From positions 6,639,001 through 6,703,000 of the forward strand of contig NZ_CP121650.1 in NCBI RefSeq assembly GCF_029714405.1: a stretch of DNA of 64,000 bases, in the 5' to 3' direction. Positions 7,920-16,903 of the stretch are shown one piece after another; the stretch's first letter is position 1, and every line of letters starts with the position of its first letter. Source of the DNA: Bradyrhizobium sp. CB82 (GTDB lineage Bacteria; Pseudomonadota; Alphaproteobacteria; Rhizobiales; Xanthobacteraceae). The position numbers and the translations under genes are program-made. The notes beneath the pieces are model-generated. The model was not told the origin of the DNA, did no database searches, and worked only from the letters and a program-made list of their open reading frames with translations.

Positions 7920-9383
7920 CTATCGGGTTTGCACCTGTACTGCCGCTCCGAACGTCGTCGCATCTCCGGGGGCGATGACCAGGTAGCGCCGCTCCGAAGT
8001 CGCGGGATCGTGGACGATTTGCCGGATCGGACCGGTCGCATTGACGATCGCCGATCCCGCCGGATTGGTCACAAAGGCCGCCAGCGGTTGCAGGGTGCCG
8101 CCCCCGTCCGCGCGATCGGCCAGTGCGAGCACGTACTTCTGCTTCGGCTCGAGCCCCGTGACGGACGCCTGCAACACCTGGATCAGTCCCTGATCAAACA
8201 GCGAAACGCTGGTTGGCGCCTGTCCGTCCTTTGCGTCTTTCACCGCCAGCGCCAGATGCAAGACCTGGCCGGCGACACCGAGAGGCTGCAGGTTCTGGCG
8301 ATTGTCAGGATTCGGGGCAGCATTGGGCACATAGGCGATCGCCTGGGGCGCCTGTCCGACCGGAATGTTTGCGATCACGGTGTTGGTTGCAGTGTCGATC
8401 GCTGCGAGCTCATCGGCATTCTCCAGTCCGACATAGATACGCGACCCATCGCCGGACGGCCACACGCCGTGCGGAAGACTCCCGACCGGGATGGCTGCGA
8501 CCTCCGAAAAATCGTCGGTGCGGAATACCCTGACTTCGTTCAGGCCGCCGATCGTCACATAGGCAAACGTTCCCTTTGCCGTATGGGCGAAGTTCACGTG
8601 GTTCGTGATCGGGCCCGTCTCGATGGTCTTGATCAGGTTGAACGGCGGCCTGGCGTTGAATACCTGAGTCCTGCCGACATCCTTGAGCGTGAACCATACC
8701 TGGCTCCCCTCCGGCGTCGCCGCGATGTTCGGACAGAATGGGCTTTCCTGCTTGACCTTTGCAATGATCGTGTGGTCGGCGACGGAGACGATTTCGGTTT
8801 CCGGATTGAACGACGAGCAGATATAGCCGTACTTGCCGTCGGGCGAGAACATCTGCATGCCGGGCCCGCTGGGCGTCGTGATGCGGGTCCTCTCAGTGAA
8901 CGTCTTGCTGTCAATCACGGAGATATAGTTCTCGCCACGCACCGTCACCCAGACCTCCCTGCCGTCGGGGGTGAAGAACGCTTCATGCGGCGAGCGGCCG
9001 ACATATGTCATATGCTTCACGGCATTCGTGGCAGTGTCGATGAAGGTCACGGAATTCGATCCGATCGAAACCACGGCCAGCGTCCGATGATCGGGCGAAT
9101 AACCCATGCCATGGACGAGAACCTGTCCCTTGTAGAGAGGGCTAAAATTGGCCGGCTGCGGGTCCCCCAACCTGATAACACCGAGGAGCTTGTTATCGAC
9201 CGGGTCGGTCACCGAGACCGTATTGGAGAATTGTTCCGCGGCGTAAATGCGGTCGTGATGGCTGATCGGGACGTCAGGCGCGGCTAGCGCGCCGGGCGCC
9301 TGGCCTGCCCAGGCACTGCCACAGGTCGCAAACACGGTGCCTGCAAGAAGAAGGCTTTTGGCGAACGAGAACAGCTTGCTCAT
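7920..9383 (-). CDS. secreted YVTN/YncE-type beta-propeller protein
   Basis: About 487 residues with a Sec signal peptide (residues 1-26, AWAGQAPG around the cleavage site). It has repeated blades of the type VTDPVDNKLLGVI, FIDTATNAVKHMT, SVIDSKTFTERT and AIDTATNTVIANI, characteristic of YncE/YVTN seven-bladed propellers. The last 130 residues form a separate beta-rich domain. I chose the third in-frame ATG (9383) because AAGGGA lies 8 bases upstream; ATGs at 9392 and 9389 are too close to it. The gene begins just inside the hydrolase stop region, implying coupled translation. A periplasmic role is likely; the exact function is unknown. Confidence 0.85.
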   Translation of the reverse strand: MSKLFSFAKSLLLAGTVFATCGSAWAGQAPGALAAPDVPISHHDRIYAAEQFSNTVSVTDPVDNKLLGVIRLGDPQPANFSPLYKGQVLVHGMGYSPDHRTLAVVSIGSNSVTFIDTATNAVKHMTYVGRSPHEAFFTPDGREVWVTVRGENYISVIDSKTFTERTRITTPSGPGMQMFSPDGKYGYICSSFNPETEIVSVADHTIIAKVKQESPFCPNIAATPEGSQVWFTLKDVGRTQVFNARPPFNLIKTIETGPITNHVNFAHTAKGTFAYVTIGGLNEVRVFRTDDFSEVAAIPVGSLPHGVWPSGDGSRIYVGLENADELAAIDTATNTVIANIPVGQAPQAIAYVPNAAPNPDNRQNLQPLGVAGQVLHLALAVKDAKDGQAPTSVSLFDQGLIQVLQASVTGLEPKQKYVLALADRADGGGTLQPLAAFVTNPAGSAIVNATGPIRQIVHDPATSERRYLVIAPGDATTFGAAVQVQTR

Positions 9384-9388
9384 CTTCA

Positions 9389-10462
9389 TCATCCCTTGGT
9401 TAAAGGCGAGGCAACTTTCGTGATGTCGGCCACAGCTTCGGCAAAGGCTTGAGGGGCCTCCTGCGGCAGATTGTGCCCGATGCCGCCCGTGACGGTCCGG
9501 TGCGAATACTGACCGGAGAACATCTTTGCGTAAGCCACGGGCTCGGGATGCGGCGCACCGTTCGCGTCGCCTTCCATGGTGATGGTCGGCACGGTGATGA
9601 CCGGTCGCTGGGCGAGCTTCTTTTCCAGATCGTCGTATTTCCGTTCGCCCTCGGCGAGGCCGAGCCGCCAGCGGTAATTGTGGATCGCGACCGCGACATG
9701 ATCGGGATTGTCGAATGCCTTCGCGCTGCGATCGAAGGTGGCGTCGTCGAACGCCCACTTCGGCGACGCGAGCTGCCAGATCAGCTTCGAGAAGTCGTGA
9801 CGATATTTGTCATAGCCGTCTCGGCCGCGCTCGGTCGCGAAATAGAATTGGTACCACCACTGCAGCTCGGCCTTTGGAGGCAGCGGTTTCTCTTCGGCTA
9901 CCGGGTTGCCGATCAGATAACCGCTCACCGAGACCATGGCCTTGCAGCGTTCCGGCCAGAGCGCCGCGACGATGTCAGCCGTCCGCGCGCCCCAGTCGAA
10001 ACCGGCGAGCGTCGCCTGCTCGATCCTGAGCGCGTCCATCAGCGCGATAGTATCGACGGCGACTGCCGACGGCTGGCCGTTGCGGATCGTCGTATCGGAG
10101 AGGAAGCGCGTGGTTCCATAACCGCGCAAATAGGGCACAACCACGCGATAACCCGCCGACGCCAGCAAGGGCGCGACATCGGCAAAACTGTGAATGTCGT
10201 AGGGCCAGCCATGCAGTAGGATGACGGGCGCGCCGTCGGCGGGACCGGCTTCGGCGTAGCCGACATTGAGAAGCCCGGCGTCGACTTGCTTCAGCGACGC
10301 GAACGAGGTGTTCGTGCTCGGCTTGAAATTGCGCGTATCCGGGGTCTTCTTGCTGGCTGGTTGGGCGTTGGCGAAACCGTTGAGGGCGAACTGGGCTGCA
10401 GCAAATGTCATGGCCGCTATGCCGAAAAAGCGACGCCGATCTTGATTGATCTTGTCTGACAT
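9389..10462 (-). CDS. Tat-exported alpha/beta hydrolase, epoxide-hydrolase-like
   Basis: A 357-residue protein with a twin-arginine leader (DRRRFFGIAAMTF, cleavage near ANAQPA). The alpha/beta hydrolase core has the oxyanion motif HGWPYD, the nucleophile elbow GFDWGA with Asp as nucleophile, and a C-terminal catalytic His in GGIGHNLPQ. Asp at the elbow is typical of epoxide hydrolases and haloalkane dehalogenases rather than esterases. It heads the minus-strand group hydrolase, beta-propeller, ECF sigma, anti-sigma. Export through Tat suggests it works folded in the periplasm. The substrate is not evident. Confidence 0.88.
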   Translation of the reverse strand: MSDKINQDRRRFFGIAAMTFAAAQFALNGFANAQPASKKTPDTRNFKPSTNTSFASLKQVDAGLLNVGYAEAGPADGAPVILLHGWPYDIHSFADVAPLLASAGYRVVVPYLRGYGTTRFLSDTTIRNGQPSAVAVDTIALMDALRIEQATLAGFDWGARTADIVAALWPERCKAMVSVSGYLIGNPVAEEKPLPPKAELQWWYQFYFATERGRDGYDKYRHDFSKLIWQLASPKWAFDDATFDRSAKAFDNPDHVAVAIHNYRWRLGLAEGERKYDDLEKKLAQRPVITVPTITMEGDANGAPHPEPVAYAKMFSGQYSHRTVTGGIGHNLPQEAPQAFAEAVADITKVASPLTKG

Positions 10463-10562
10463 TTGGTTTTCTCCTTTCGTTCGCGAGGTGCTGACGATTT
10501 CATCGGGCCGTGGCCGGTTTAGTTTGCAATGCCGCGATCAGCTCACTAGGTGGTGGGTCTCG

Positions 10563-11081
10563 TCATCGTAATGGCATGTCGATCTGCATGCCGGAGTGGT
10601 GATGCTGGGCCGGAGTGGAAGCCGGTTCCTGTTGCGTCGGAGCAGGCGTGGAATTCGTTATGGATTCGCCAATCGCAAGCTTCATCGCCGCGATTTCCTG
10701 CATCTGATCGACGATGATCTCCTGCGCGATGCGTCGCAGCTGTTTGTTCCTGCCGTAGCGCAGTTCGCTGATCGCCATGTCGATCGCACCTTGATGATGA
10801 GGGATCATCATCGCTGCGAAATCTCGGTCGATATCCCCGGTCGGCTTGATCGCCATATCGTTCATCATCTTGATCATTGCGGCCTCGTTCTCCTTCCAGA
10901 ACGGAGCTTCGTCGGCGGCCGTCGCTGGCTGCGCGGACGGGTGGACTTCGTGCGCCAGCACATGCGACGGAAGCGCAAACGCGATAAGAAGGCGAGCGCC
11001 AAGGACCGCAACGCCGAGACCATGCCTCGGAAGCGTGCCGCCGAGCGCCGTCATGACGCTGCGAAATGATGGCCGATACAT
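10563..11081 (-). CDS. DUF305 family periplasmic protein
   Basis: A 172-residue protein with an N-terminal signal segment (LLIAFALPSHVLAHEVHPS). The DUF305 four-helix region has the hallmark MIPHHQGAIDMA around residue 92 and Met-rich helices (KMMNDMAIK, QMQEIAAMK). DUF305 proteins are ferritin-like and several are linked to copper tolerance (CopM-type), with Met and His as likely metal ligands. The C-terminal HHHSGMQIDMP tail adds metal-binding residues. An ECF-type promoter lies about 30 bp upstream of the start, so it is probably controlled by the neighbouring sigma factor. Confidence 0.88.
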   Translation of the reverse strand: MYRPSFRSVMTALGGTLPRHGLGVAVLGARLLIAFALPSHVLAHEVHPSAQPATAADEAPFWKENEAAMIKMMNDMAIKPTGDIDRDFAAMMIPHHQGAIDMAISELRYGRNKQLRRIAQEIIVDQMQEIAAMKLAIGESITNSTPAPTQQEPASTPAQHHHSGMQIDMPLR

Positions 11082-11111
11082 TCTGAACTCCGTAGGTGTT
11101 GCATTCGGGGT

Positions 11112-11138
11112 GGGACGTATCGCGACGCGTCTTATTCC
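11112..11138 (-). promoter_or_regulatory. ECF-type promoter upstream of the DUF305 gene
   Basis: On the minus strand GGAATA (-35 like, 11133-11138) is followed after 15 bases by CGTCCC (-10 like, 11112-11117), 31 bp from the DUF305 start. Conserved flanks GCGGTCCG and ACCC are shared with a second copy at 11493-11520. Matching box sequences and near-equal spacing at two sites support a real shared promoter. Confidence 0.68.
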
Positions 11139-11178
11139 GCCGGACCGCTACAAAGAATCTCGGCGGCGCCAACGATGG

Positions 11179-11415
11179 TCATCCCAGGATCAGGGATGAC
11201 AAGGGATCATCGACATGAGTTTGAGGCTGCGTCCCATAGGCGTGCCGCGTAGACGTGCTGTCCATTCTGTGAACTTGCGCGTGCGACCGAACCTGCGGCT
11301 CGGCAAGGATATGTCTTGGGGTAGCCGCAAAAGCGGCAGGAGCGCCAAGCAAGATGGCGCCGAGCACCAAAGTCGTGAAGACGAGAACAGTGCGACGTGA
11401 TTTTTCAACGGTCAT
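11179..11415 (-). CDS. small secreted protein of unknown function
   Basis: A 78-residue protein with a textbook Sec signal peptide (VEKSRRTVLVFTTLVLGAIL, cleavage near AFAATPR) and a short, His/Gln-rich mature part. I do not recognise the family. Support comes from the signal peptide and from an ECF-type promoter 78 bp upstream nearly identical to that of the DUF305 gene. It is likely a periplasmic member of the same sigma regulon (inference). Confidence 0.6.
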   Translation of the reverse strand: MTVEKSRRTVLVFTTLVLGAILLGAPAAFAATPRHILAEPQVRSHAQVHRMDSTSTRHAYGTQPQTHVDDPLSSLILG

Positions 11416-11492
11416 TTCAATTCTCCATTGTTAGATCGTTCGACGAATGATTGGGCGGACTTCGACGACGCCTGAGCGGGTTGCTTGAGGGT

Positions 11493-11520
11493 GGGACGTA
11501 GGAGCTGGCGTCCCTATTCC
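11493..11520 (-). promoter_or_regulatory. ECF-type promoter upstream of the small secreted protein gene
   Basis: Minus-strand GGAATA (11515-11520), 16-base spacer, CGTCCC (11493-11498). Flanks GCGGTCCG and ACCC match the copy upstream of the DUF305 gene, while the spacers differ. The start codon of the 78-residue secreted protein lies 78 bp downstream. Confidence 0.65.
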
Positions 11521-11731
11521 GTCGGACCGCGAAAAAATCTGGAGCAGTCGCTGGCAATCGTGAAAAATGCAGCCGTTACAAAGGCAAGAACCGCCAGGGC
11601 GCCTGATCACATAAGCGTTAGCGAAGACTTCCGGCTCTTAGCCTTGGGCGCGAACTTACCGAAAGATGATCCAAGTGTTTATTCAGAGCAACGCTAGAAC
11701 TTAGCAAAGAGCGGGGCGTCGCTGCATTGGC

Positions 11732-11767
11732 AAAAAAAGAGGCCGATGGCGTTGGTTGCCATCGGCC
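11732..11767 (-). terminator. rho-independent terminator, minus strand
   Basis: A perfect 10-bp stem (GGCCGATGGC / GCCATCGGCC) with a 7-base loop is preceded on the plus strand by seven A residues, giving a minus-strand hairpin plus U-tract. No minus-strand gene now ends just upstream; the phage-like segment begins about 20-70 bp to the right. It may be the orphaned terminator of a gene or small RNA cut off by that insertion. Confidence 0.7.
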
Positions 11768-11778
11768 CAATGACCTGA

Positions 11779-12000
11779 CGGCGCCCACGCAAGGCACCGA
11801 AGAACGTCTCGGGAGGTAAGCGCTCGTCACAGCTTTCAATTACCCACAAATTCTCCTCCGACCATGGCGCCCAGCGCGATGTCGTGCGCTTGCAGGTCGG
11901 CGCCTATGAGCACTCGCTGGTGCGCATCGCTGGCGATCCCGAGCAGCGCTACCGCATCTGGTCCGGCTCGCTCGTCAACAATGCGGGGCCGAGCCGATGA
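11779..12000 (+). pseudogene. 3' end of a truncated phage structural gene
   Basis: An open frame ends in TGA at 11998-12000, overlapping the tail-fibre ATG by four bases (ATGA), as in phage operons. The last 45 residues (DVVRLQVGAYEHSLVRIAGD onward) read as coherent protein. Upstream the frame has no start codon and a stop at 11776, so the 5' part of the gene has been lost. This marks the left edge of an inserted phage fragment near 11.8 kb. Confidence 0.6.
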
Positions 12001-13985
12001 GCAAGGTCGAGGTCAACAACAACGACCTCGACGCGAGCATCGGCGCAAGCCCGGGCGACGTCGCCATTGTTGCCGACTACGAGGTCGAGGTTATCCAGGA
12101 GCTGGCGCAAGGCCCGCCGGGTCCGCAGGGACCGCCCTCGACGGTGCCCGGTCCGCCGGGACCGATGGGGCCACAGGGTTATCCCGGCGTCGATGGCAAC
12201 ACGATTCTCTATGGCCCGGCCAACCCGACGCCAGAGACCGGCACCGTCGGCGACAGCTACATCAACACCACGACGAACATGCTGTTCGGTCCGAAGTCGG
12301 CGGCGACCGGCTGGCCGCCCGGGATGTCGCTGATCGGTCCGCAAGGCATCCCGGGCAACACAATCCTTTATGGCGCTACCGATCCGACCGGCGCAGTCGG
12401 CGTCAATGGCAATTTCTACATCAACACCACCACGCATTTCATGTTTGGCCCGAAAGCGGGCGGTGCATGGCCTGCGGGCACGTCCCTGATCGGCCCGCAA
12501 GGGCCGCAGGGCATTCAGGGCAACCAAGGCATCCAGGGCAATACCGGGACGCGCGGTAGCCTGTTCTATACCGGCGTCGGTCCGCCCGGCACGATCTCGG
12601 GCCAGCTCGACGGCGACAGCTATCTCGACACGTCGAACGGCGATGTCTACACGCTGACGGCAGGCTCGTGGGGCGCGCCGGTCGGCAACATCAGAGGGCC
12701 GCAGGGCATTCAGGGTCCGCCAGGAGCAATCCCCGAAGCACCGACCGATGGCGTCTACTACACGCGGCGCAATGGCGCGTGGGTCGATGCGGGCGGTGCC
12801 TTCGTGCGCTTCGACGCCGCGCAAGCTCTGACCACCACGCAGGCGCAGCGGGCACGGATGAACGTCTATGCCGCGCCGTTCGATGCGATGGCCTTCAACG
12901 GTCTTCAATTCAACGGCAACATGGATGTCAGTCAGCAATATGCAAACACGGCAGTCCTTCTCGGCAACGCCTCCGGTGTCTACATCGCTGACGGCTTCCA
13001 GGCCGTGGTCAATGCGACCAGCGGCGCGATGCGAACGCAACTCACGCCACCAGCGGGCGCACCTCCATGGGGCAAGGCTTATCAAAACGCCTTGCAGTTC
13101 TGGTGCACGACGGCACTGCCCGCGCTGACGACCACGTCCTATGCGGCCATCTTCCATACGGTCGAAGGCTATCGCGCGCAGCGGCTTGGCTTCGGCAGCG
13201 CATCTGGCAACATGCCGTTCACGGTCGCCTTTTGGATTTGGGCGGTGGCTCCGTTCACTGGCGCGCTCTCCTGCCGCAACAATGGCGGCTCGCGCTCCTA
13301 TGTCACGCCCTTCACCGTCAATGCCGCGCAGACTTGGGAGTACAAGACGCTCACCGTCCAGCCCGACAACACCGGCACTTGGCTTTACACCAATGGCGTC
13401 GGGTTGAATTTGTGCTGGTGCTTCGGCTGCGGGCCATCGTTCGTCGCTCCTGCGCAGGATGCGTGGCAAGCCGGAAGCTATCTTGGGCTCGCGGGCACCA
13501 CGAACTATTTCGCCACCGTCAACAACTCGGTGCTGATCACTGGCGTCGGCATCTATCCCGGCACCGAAGCTCCGTCCGACTTCCGCTCTCCGTTCATCTC
13601 GCGGCCCTATGACGAGGAGTTGAAGATTGCGCAACGCTACTATGAGACCACCTACGACTACGGCGTGCTTCCCGGCTCGACCGGGTTGCCTTCCGGCTTC
13701 GATCAAATCGCGATCACGTTGGGGGCGTCGGGGACGTTCGACGGCACCTCGCAATCCGGCAAGGGCTATCAGTACCAGACGCCGAAGCGCGTGCCGCCGT
13801 CCGTGACCCCTTACTCTCCGCAATCAGGCGCGGCCGGGAAGGTGGCGGACTTCGTCGCGGGCGCGGATGTGCCTGCGGTTCTCGCCACGATTGGGACCAC
13901 CGGCTTCCGCTGGCTCTCGACGCAAATCGGATCGAGCCGCGTGCTCTCGCTTGGCGTCCACTTCACGCTCGATAGCAGGATTTGA
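11997..13985 (+). CDS. collagen-like phage tail fibre protein
   Basis: A 662-residue protein. Residues 35-65, 110-120, 160-185 and 230-245 contain Gly-X-Y runs (GPPGPQGPP, GPPGPMGPQGYPG, GPQGPQGIQGNQG) that would form short collagen triple helices. These alternate with repeated beta modules containing GDSYINTTTNMLFGPK and NFYINTTTHFMFGPK. The C-terminal 350 residues form a beta-rich receptor-binding type domain ending FRSPFISRPYDEELKIAQRY and beyond, common in phage tail fibres. It overlaps the preceding truncated gene by ATGA and is followed by two small phage-type genes. It probably mediated host-surface binding. Confidence 0.82.
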   Translation: MSKVEVNNNDLDASIGASPGDVAIVADYEVEVIQELAQGPPGPQGPPSTVPGPPGPMGPQGYPGVDGNTILYGPANPTPETGTVGDSYINTTTNMLFGPKSAATGWPPGMSLIGPQGIPGNTILYGATDPTGAVGVNGNFYINTTTHFMFGPKAGGAWPAGTSLIGPQGPQGIQGNQGIQGNTGTRGSLFYTGVGPPGTISGQLDGDSYLDTSNGDVYTLTAGSWGAPVGNIRGPQGIQGPPGAIPEAPTDGVYYTRRNGAWVDAGGAFVRFDAAQALTTTQAQRARMNVYAAPFDAMAFNGLQFNGNMDVSQQYANTAVLLGNASGVYIADGFQAVVNATSGAMRTQLTPPAGAPPWGKAYQNALQFWCTTALPALTTTSYAAIFHTVEGYRAQRLGFGSASGNMPFTVAFWIWAVAPFTGALSCRNNGGSRSYVTPFTVNAAQTWEYKTLTVQPDNTGTWLYTNGVGLNLCWCFGCGPSFVAPAQDAWQAGSYLGLAGTTNYFATVNNSVLITGVGIYPGTEAPSDFRSPFISRPYDEELKIAQRYYETTYDYGVLPGSTGLPSGFDQIAITLGASGTFDGTSQSGKGYQYQTPKRVPPSVTPYSPQSGAAGKVADFVAGADVPAVLATIGTTGFRWLSTQIGSSRVLSLGVHFTLDSRI

Positions 13986-13989
13986 TTTC

Positions 13990-14196
13990 ATGGCGGACTA
14001 CAAGCTCCAAGGGGACGGCAGCGTGATCCGCGCCGCAGATAGCGCGGTGATCCCAAACGCCGATGGCAACCGGGATTGGGAAGCGTATCAGCAGTGGCTG
14101 GCGGACGGCGGCGTGCCCGACCCCTACAAGCCGCCGCTCGACGTTGACCCCCTCAACATCAGAACAACCGCACAAATTCTCGGCGTGGAGAAGTAG
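13990..14196 (+). CDS. small phage protein, tail-fibre associated
   Basis: A 68-residue acidic protein starting 4 bp after the tail-fibre stop, with residues such as GSVIRAADSAVIPNADGNRD and WLADGGVPDPYKPP. That pattern, a short beta region followed by a Pro-rich segment, is common in small proteins encoded after tail fibre genes. I know of no assigned function. It is closely coupled to both neighbours (4 bp and 3 bp gaps). Confidence 0.6.
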   Translation: MADYKLQGDGSVIRAADSAVIPNADGNRDWEAYQQWLADGGVPDPYKPPLDVDPLNIRTTAQILGVEK

Positions 14197-14199
14197 GCC

Positions 14200-14532
14200 A
14201 TGGCTGCCATCGACCTCATTGGGACCGCGTCGAACGACGAGTTCGCTGGTCGCGTCATGATGATCATGTTCAAGGTGGCGCAGGCCGTCGCGAGCGAGGA
14301 CCCGGCGACGGCCGACCACGCCGCCCGCTTGCGCTACGCCGAGATGGTGATCCGGGGCGACGAGAAGCCGAAGCTGGTTTCGGCGCACGTCATCTCCTCC
14401 AACCCGACCATCTCCGCCGCCATCGAAAGCGATCCCGACGCCTTGGGCTCCAACGTGCTGGACAGCGACATCGAGTTCGCGCTGTCCTCGATCTGGACGG
14501 CGCGCTCGCTGGCGTTCGCGGCGGCGGCCTGA
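14200..14532 (+). CDS. small phage-type hypothetical protein
   Basis: A 110-residue mostly helical protein ([34 protein letters not shown]), the third gene of the phage cassette, 3 bp after the previous stop. Similar small alpha-helical proteins occur after tail genes in alphaproteobacterial phages; function is unknown. Homology to the host ends immediately after its stop: within about 30 bp the sequence becomes the reversed 3' part of a cyclase gene. Confidence 0.6.
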   Translation: MAAIDLIGTASNDEFAGRVMMIMFKVAQAVASEDPATADHAARLRYAEMVIRGDEKPKLVSAHVISSNPTISAAIESDPDALGSNVLDSDIEFALSSIWTARSLAFAAAA

Positions 14533-15883
14533 ATACCTGCGAGCCGGAAAAGACCGAAATAAACTCACCCACCGGCTCGACCGTGACCGCGTCTTTGACC
14601 GCCGTGAAAACGCGGGGACTGATTAGGATTTGACCGGGCTTGGCTTCGTCGCAAAGCCGAGAGGCTACGTTGGATACCGTGCCGATTGCAGCATAGTCGA
14701 AGCGCCCCTCGAACCCGACGGTGCCGAGCGTGGCAAATCCGTGCGCAATACCGATGCCGAAGCCGACATCGTGGCCTAGCTGACGCCACTTTTCCATCAA
14801 GGCTCCCAGGGCCTCACGCGTTTCGAGCGCCATCAGCACCGCCCGGAGCGCCGGGTTGTCAACGGGGACAGGGTCATTGAAGACCACCATCACCCCGTCG
14901 CCGGCGTAGCGTTCAAGCGTCCCGCTGTACTTGATAATGATTCCGCCAATCGCTGCGTGGTAGTCGCGCAGCAGCGCCATTACGTCTTCCGGGGCCGAGG
15001 CTTCAGAGAAGCCCGTAAAGCCGCGAAGGTCGCAGAACAGCGCGGTGATCTCCCCGCGGTGGCTCTCAAGCTGCTTCTCTGCCCCCGACGCGACGATCAG
15101 GTCAGCCACCTGCGGAGGCAGGAACCGGCGGAGCCTGCTCATGCGTTCGATTTCACCAATTTGGTCGGCTACGCGCTGTTCGAGTTGATGGTTGAGCTTC
15201 TCCACCTCGTCTGTTCTCTCCCGCAGTTCTTTCAGAAGTCGCGCGTTCTCGATGGCGATCACGGCCTGATCTGCGAACGTGGTGAGCAGCGTCATCTGCT
15301 TGTCGGTGAAAGGGCGCACGGAGTAGCGCGCCATGCCGAACACGCCGATCGGGGTTCCCCCGCGCAGCAGCGGGGCGCCCATCAAGCTGCGATAGCCGCC
15401 GAGTCTCTGCGCCTTGCTCAGCTTGTATTCCGGATCTGTTTGCGCATCGAGAATCTGGACAGTTGTGCGCTCGAGCAGAGCTCTACCGGTCACGCTCTCA
15501 CGACCCGGCTCGAAAGGTATCCGCTCCAGCTCCTCTTTGAGCTCCGTCGTCCACCCGTAGTGCGCCTGGACCTGAAAATAACCTGCCTCGTTTGGACGTG
15601 CGATATGTCCGATATCCGCCTCGCAAAGTCGGACGGCTGAATCGACCAGTGTGTCAAGCACTACCTGCAGATCGAATGTCGAACGGCTGATCACCTTGAG
15701 CACTTCAGCGGTCGCGCTTTGTTGCTGCAGCGCCTCAGCAAGTAACTTTCGCGTCTTGGCAAGTTCGATTGTTCGCTGGTGGAGATGTTTTCGCAGGTCG
15801 GCTGCCGAGGACCGTTGACCGGCGGCAGCGGTTGGCCGCTTACGGCGCTTCAGCCTGGGCCTCTCGGGCCGGCGCACAGTCAT
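14390..15883 (-). CDS. GAF-domain adenylate/guanylate cyclase with a replaced C-terminus
   Basis: About 498 residues from the ATG at 15883, which has GGGGAG seven bases upstream. A coiled coil (residues 25-60) leads to a GAF domain (about 70-215), a second coiled coil, and a class III cyclase domain (about 255-440) with [12 protein letters not shown] (metal Asp), [12 protein letters not shown], and [20 protein letters not shown]. It should make cAMP or cGMP in response to a ligand of the GAF domain. After VEPVGEF the frame enters the antisense of the phage gene and ends in an Arg/Pro-rich tail, so the native last few residues appear lost. The core domain is complete and could still be active. 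Confidence 0.82.
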   Translation of the reverse strand: MTVRRPERPRLKRRKRPTAAAGQRSSAADLRKHLHQRTIELAKTRKLLAEALQQQSATAEVLKVISRSTFDLQVVLDTLVDSAVRLCEADIGHIARPNEAGYFQVQAHYGWTTELKEELERIPFEPGRESVTGRALLERTTVQILDAQTDPEYKLSKAQRLGGYRSLMGAPLLRGGTPIGVFGMARYSVRPFTDKQMTLLTTFADQAVIAIENARLLKELRERTDEVEKLNHQLEQRVADQIGEIERMSRLRRFLPPQVADLIVASGAEKQLESHRGEITALFCDLRGFTGFSEASAPEDVMALLRDYHAAIGGIIIKYSGTLERYAGDGVMVVFNDPVPVDNPALRAVLMALETREALGALMEKWRQLGHDVGFGIGIAHGFATLGTVGFEGRFDYAAIGTVSNVASRLCDEAKPGQILISPRVFTAVKDAVTVEPVGEFISVFSGSQVFRPPPRTPASAPSRSRTARTRCRCPARWSPRRRDRFRWRRRWSGWRR

Positions 15884-16082
15884 AGCCGCGCTCCCCGGCA
15901 GGTACTGGTCCAGCAAGCTCCGACGGGTGGCAAGCCTGTCATCACTGCTTAACTCCGGCTCCGCAAGTGGAACCAAAAGCTAGCACATCAGTGCCGGCAT
16001 GGGAGGGGCCAAGACCGCTTAGTCACACAGCCGAACAAGGCTCGGAAGGAGCACATGATTTCTGCTTCCCTTCCAAAGCACA

Positions 16083-16148
16083 AAGTCGCTGCGCTCCAGC
16101 CCGCTGCGCGGGAGCAGGAGCCGAGAGGCCGGTAGCCGGTTGAGAGGA
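16083..16148 (+). repeat. 66-bp repeat, copy 1
   Basis: A 66-bp GC-rich segment starting AAGTCGCTGCGCTCCAGCCC and ending TGAGAGGA, present almost unchanged at 37172-37237. Copy 1 lies about 70 bp upstream of the integrase fragment, in the same orientation as copy 2. Confidence 0.8.
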
Positions 16149-16219
16149 TAGTAGTAGCACTGGAGAGCCCCGTCCTGAGAATCGAGGTGTCGCAAGCCTC
16201 ACTCAGAATGGAGCTCCCC

Positions 16220-16861
16220 ATGAGCAAGACTAACACCGTCAGTCCGCTGCGTCAGCGTATGATCGAAGACATGGCTGCGCGCAAGCTCAACCCGCACACT
16301 CAGCGTGGCCACATTTACAGTTGCAAGCGGTTCGCCGCCTGGCTCAAACGCTCGCCCGATACGGCAACGCCCGACGAGGTGCGCCGATTTCAGCTGTACC
16401 TGATCGAGAGCGGAACGAGCATCTGCAACCGCAATCGGATCATGACCGGGGTACGGTTCTTATTCCGCGTCACGCTGCGTCGCCACGATCTGGCGGCCGA
16501 GGTCTGGCACATCAAGGAACCCGAGAGGCTGCCGCCGGTGCTGAGCCCTGAGGAGGTCAAGCGTGTCCTGACCATGGCAACGAGCCTGAAGGCACGAGCG
16601 ATGCTGACGCTGGCCTATGGTTGCGGATTGCGCGCCGGCGAGGTGGTGCGGCTGCGGGCGGGTGACATCGACAGCGAGCAAATGATCATCCGCATCGTGC
16701 AGTCGAAAGGCCGCAAGGACCGGCACGTGATGCTGCCGCCGGAGGTCGTGAAGCTGTTGCGGCAATGGTGGAAGCTGCGGCCGACCGCGTCCAAACGGTG
16801 CGGCTTACTCGATGTCCGCTACATCCCAATACCGACCAAATACCGGAGCGCAGCGAAATGA
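16220..16861 (+). pseudogene. truncated tyrosine recombinase/integrase
   Basis: The frame encodes an N-terminal SAM-like core-binding domain (MIEDMAARKLNPHTQRGHIY, then RRFQLYLIESGTSICNRNRI) and the start of the catalytic domain, with the first Arg in AYGCGLRAGEVVRLR and the Lys region VQSKGRKDRHVMLPP. After WWKLRPT the sequence diverges into an unrelated 20-residue tail, so the HxxR box and the nucleophilic Tyr are missing. It cannot recombine DNA. Full-length relatives are about 300 residues. The ATG at 16220 has GGAG six bases upstream. Confidence 0.85.
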
Positions 16862-16903
16862 CGCGATGGGCCAAGCGGTCATTCGGCGCTAGTCTGAGCG
16901 CGC

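Noticed and set aside
7884..9287. 467-codon plus-strand frame opposite the beta-propeller gene
   Set aside because: Arg-rich translation without domains; the minus strand encodes a clear signal peptide and propeller repeats.
11485..11697. 70-codon plus-strand frame
   Set aside because: Starts inside the ECF-type promoter and has no domain or signal peptide.
11949..13823. 624-codon minus-strand frame opposite the tail fibre
   Set aside because: Antisense of collagen-like coding sequence; composition typical of reverse-strand shadow.
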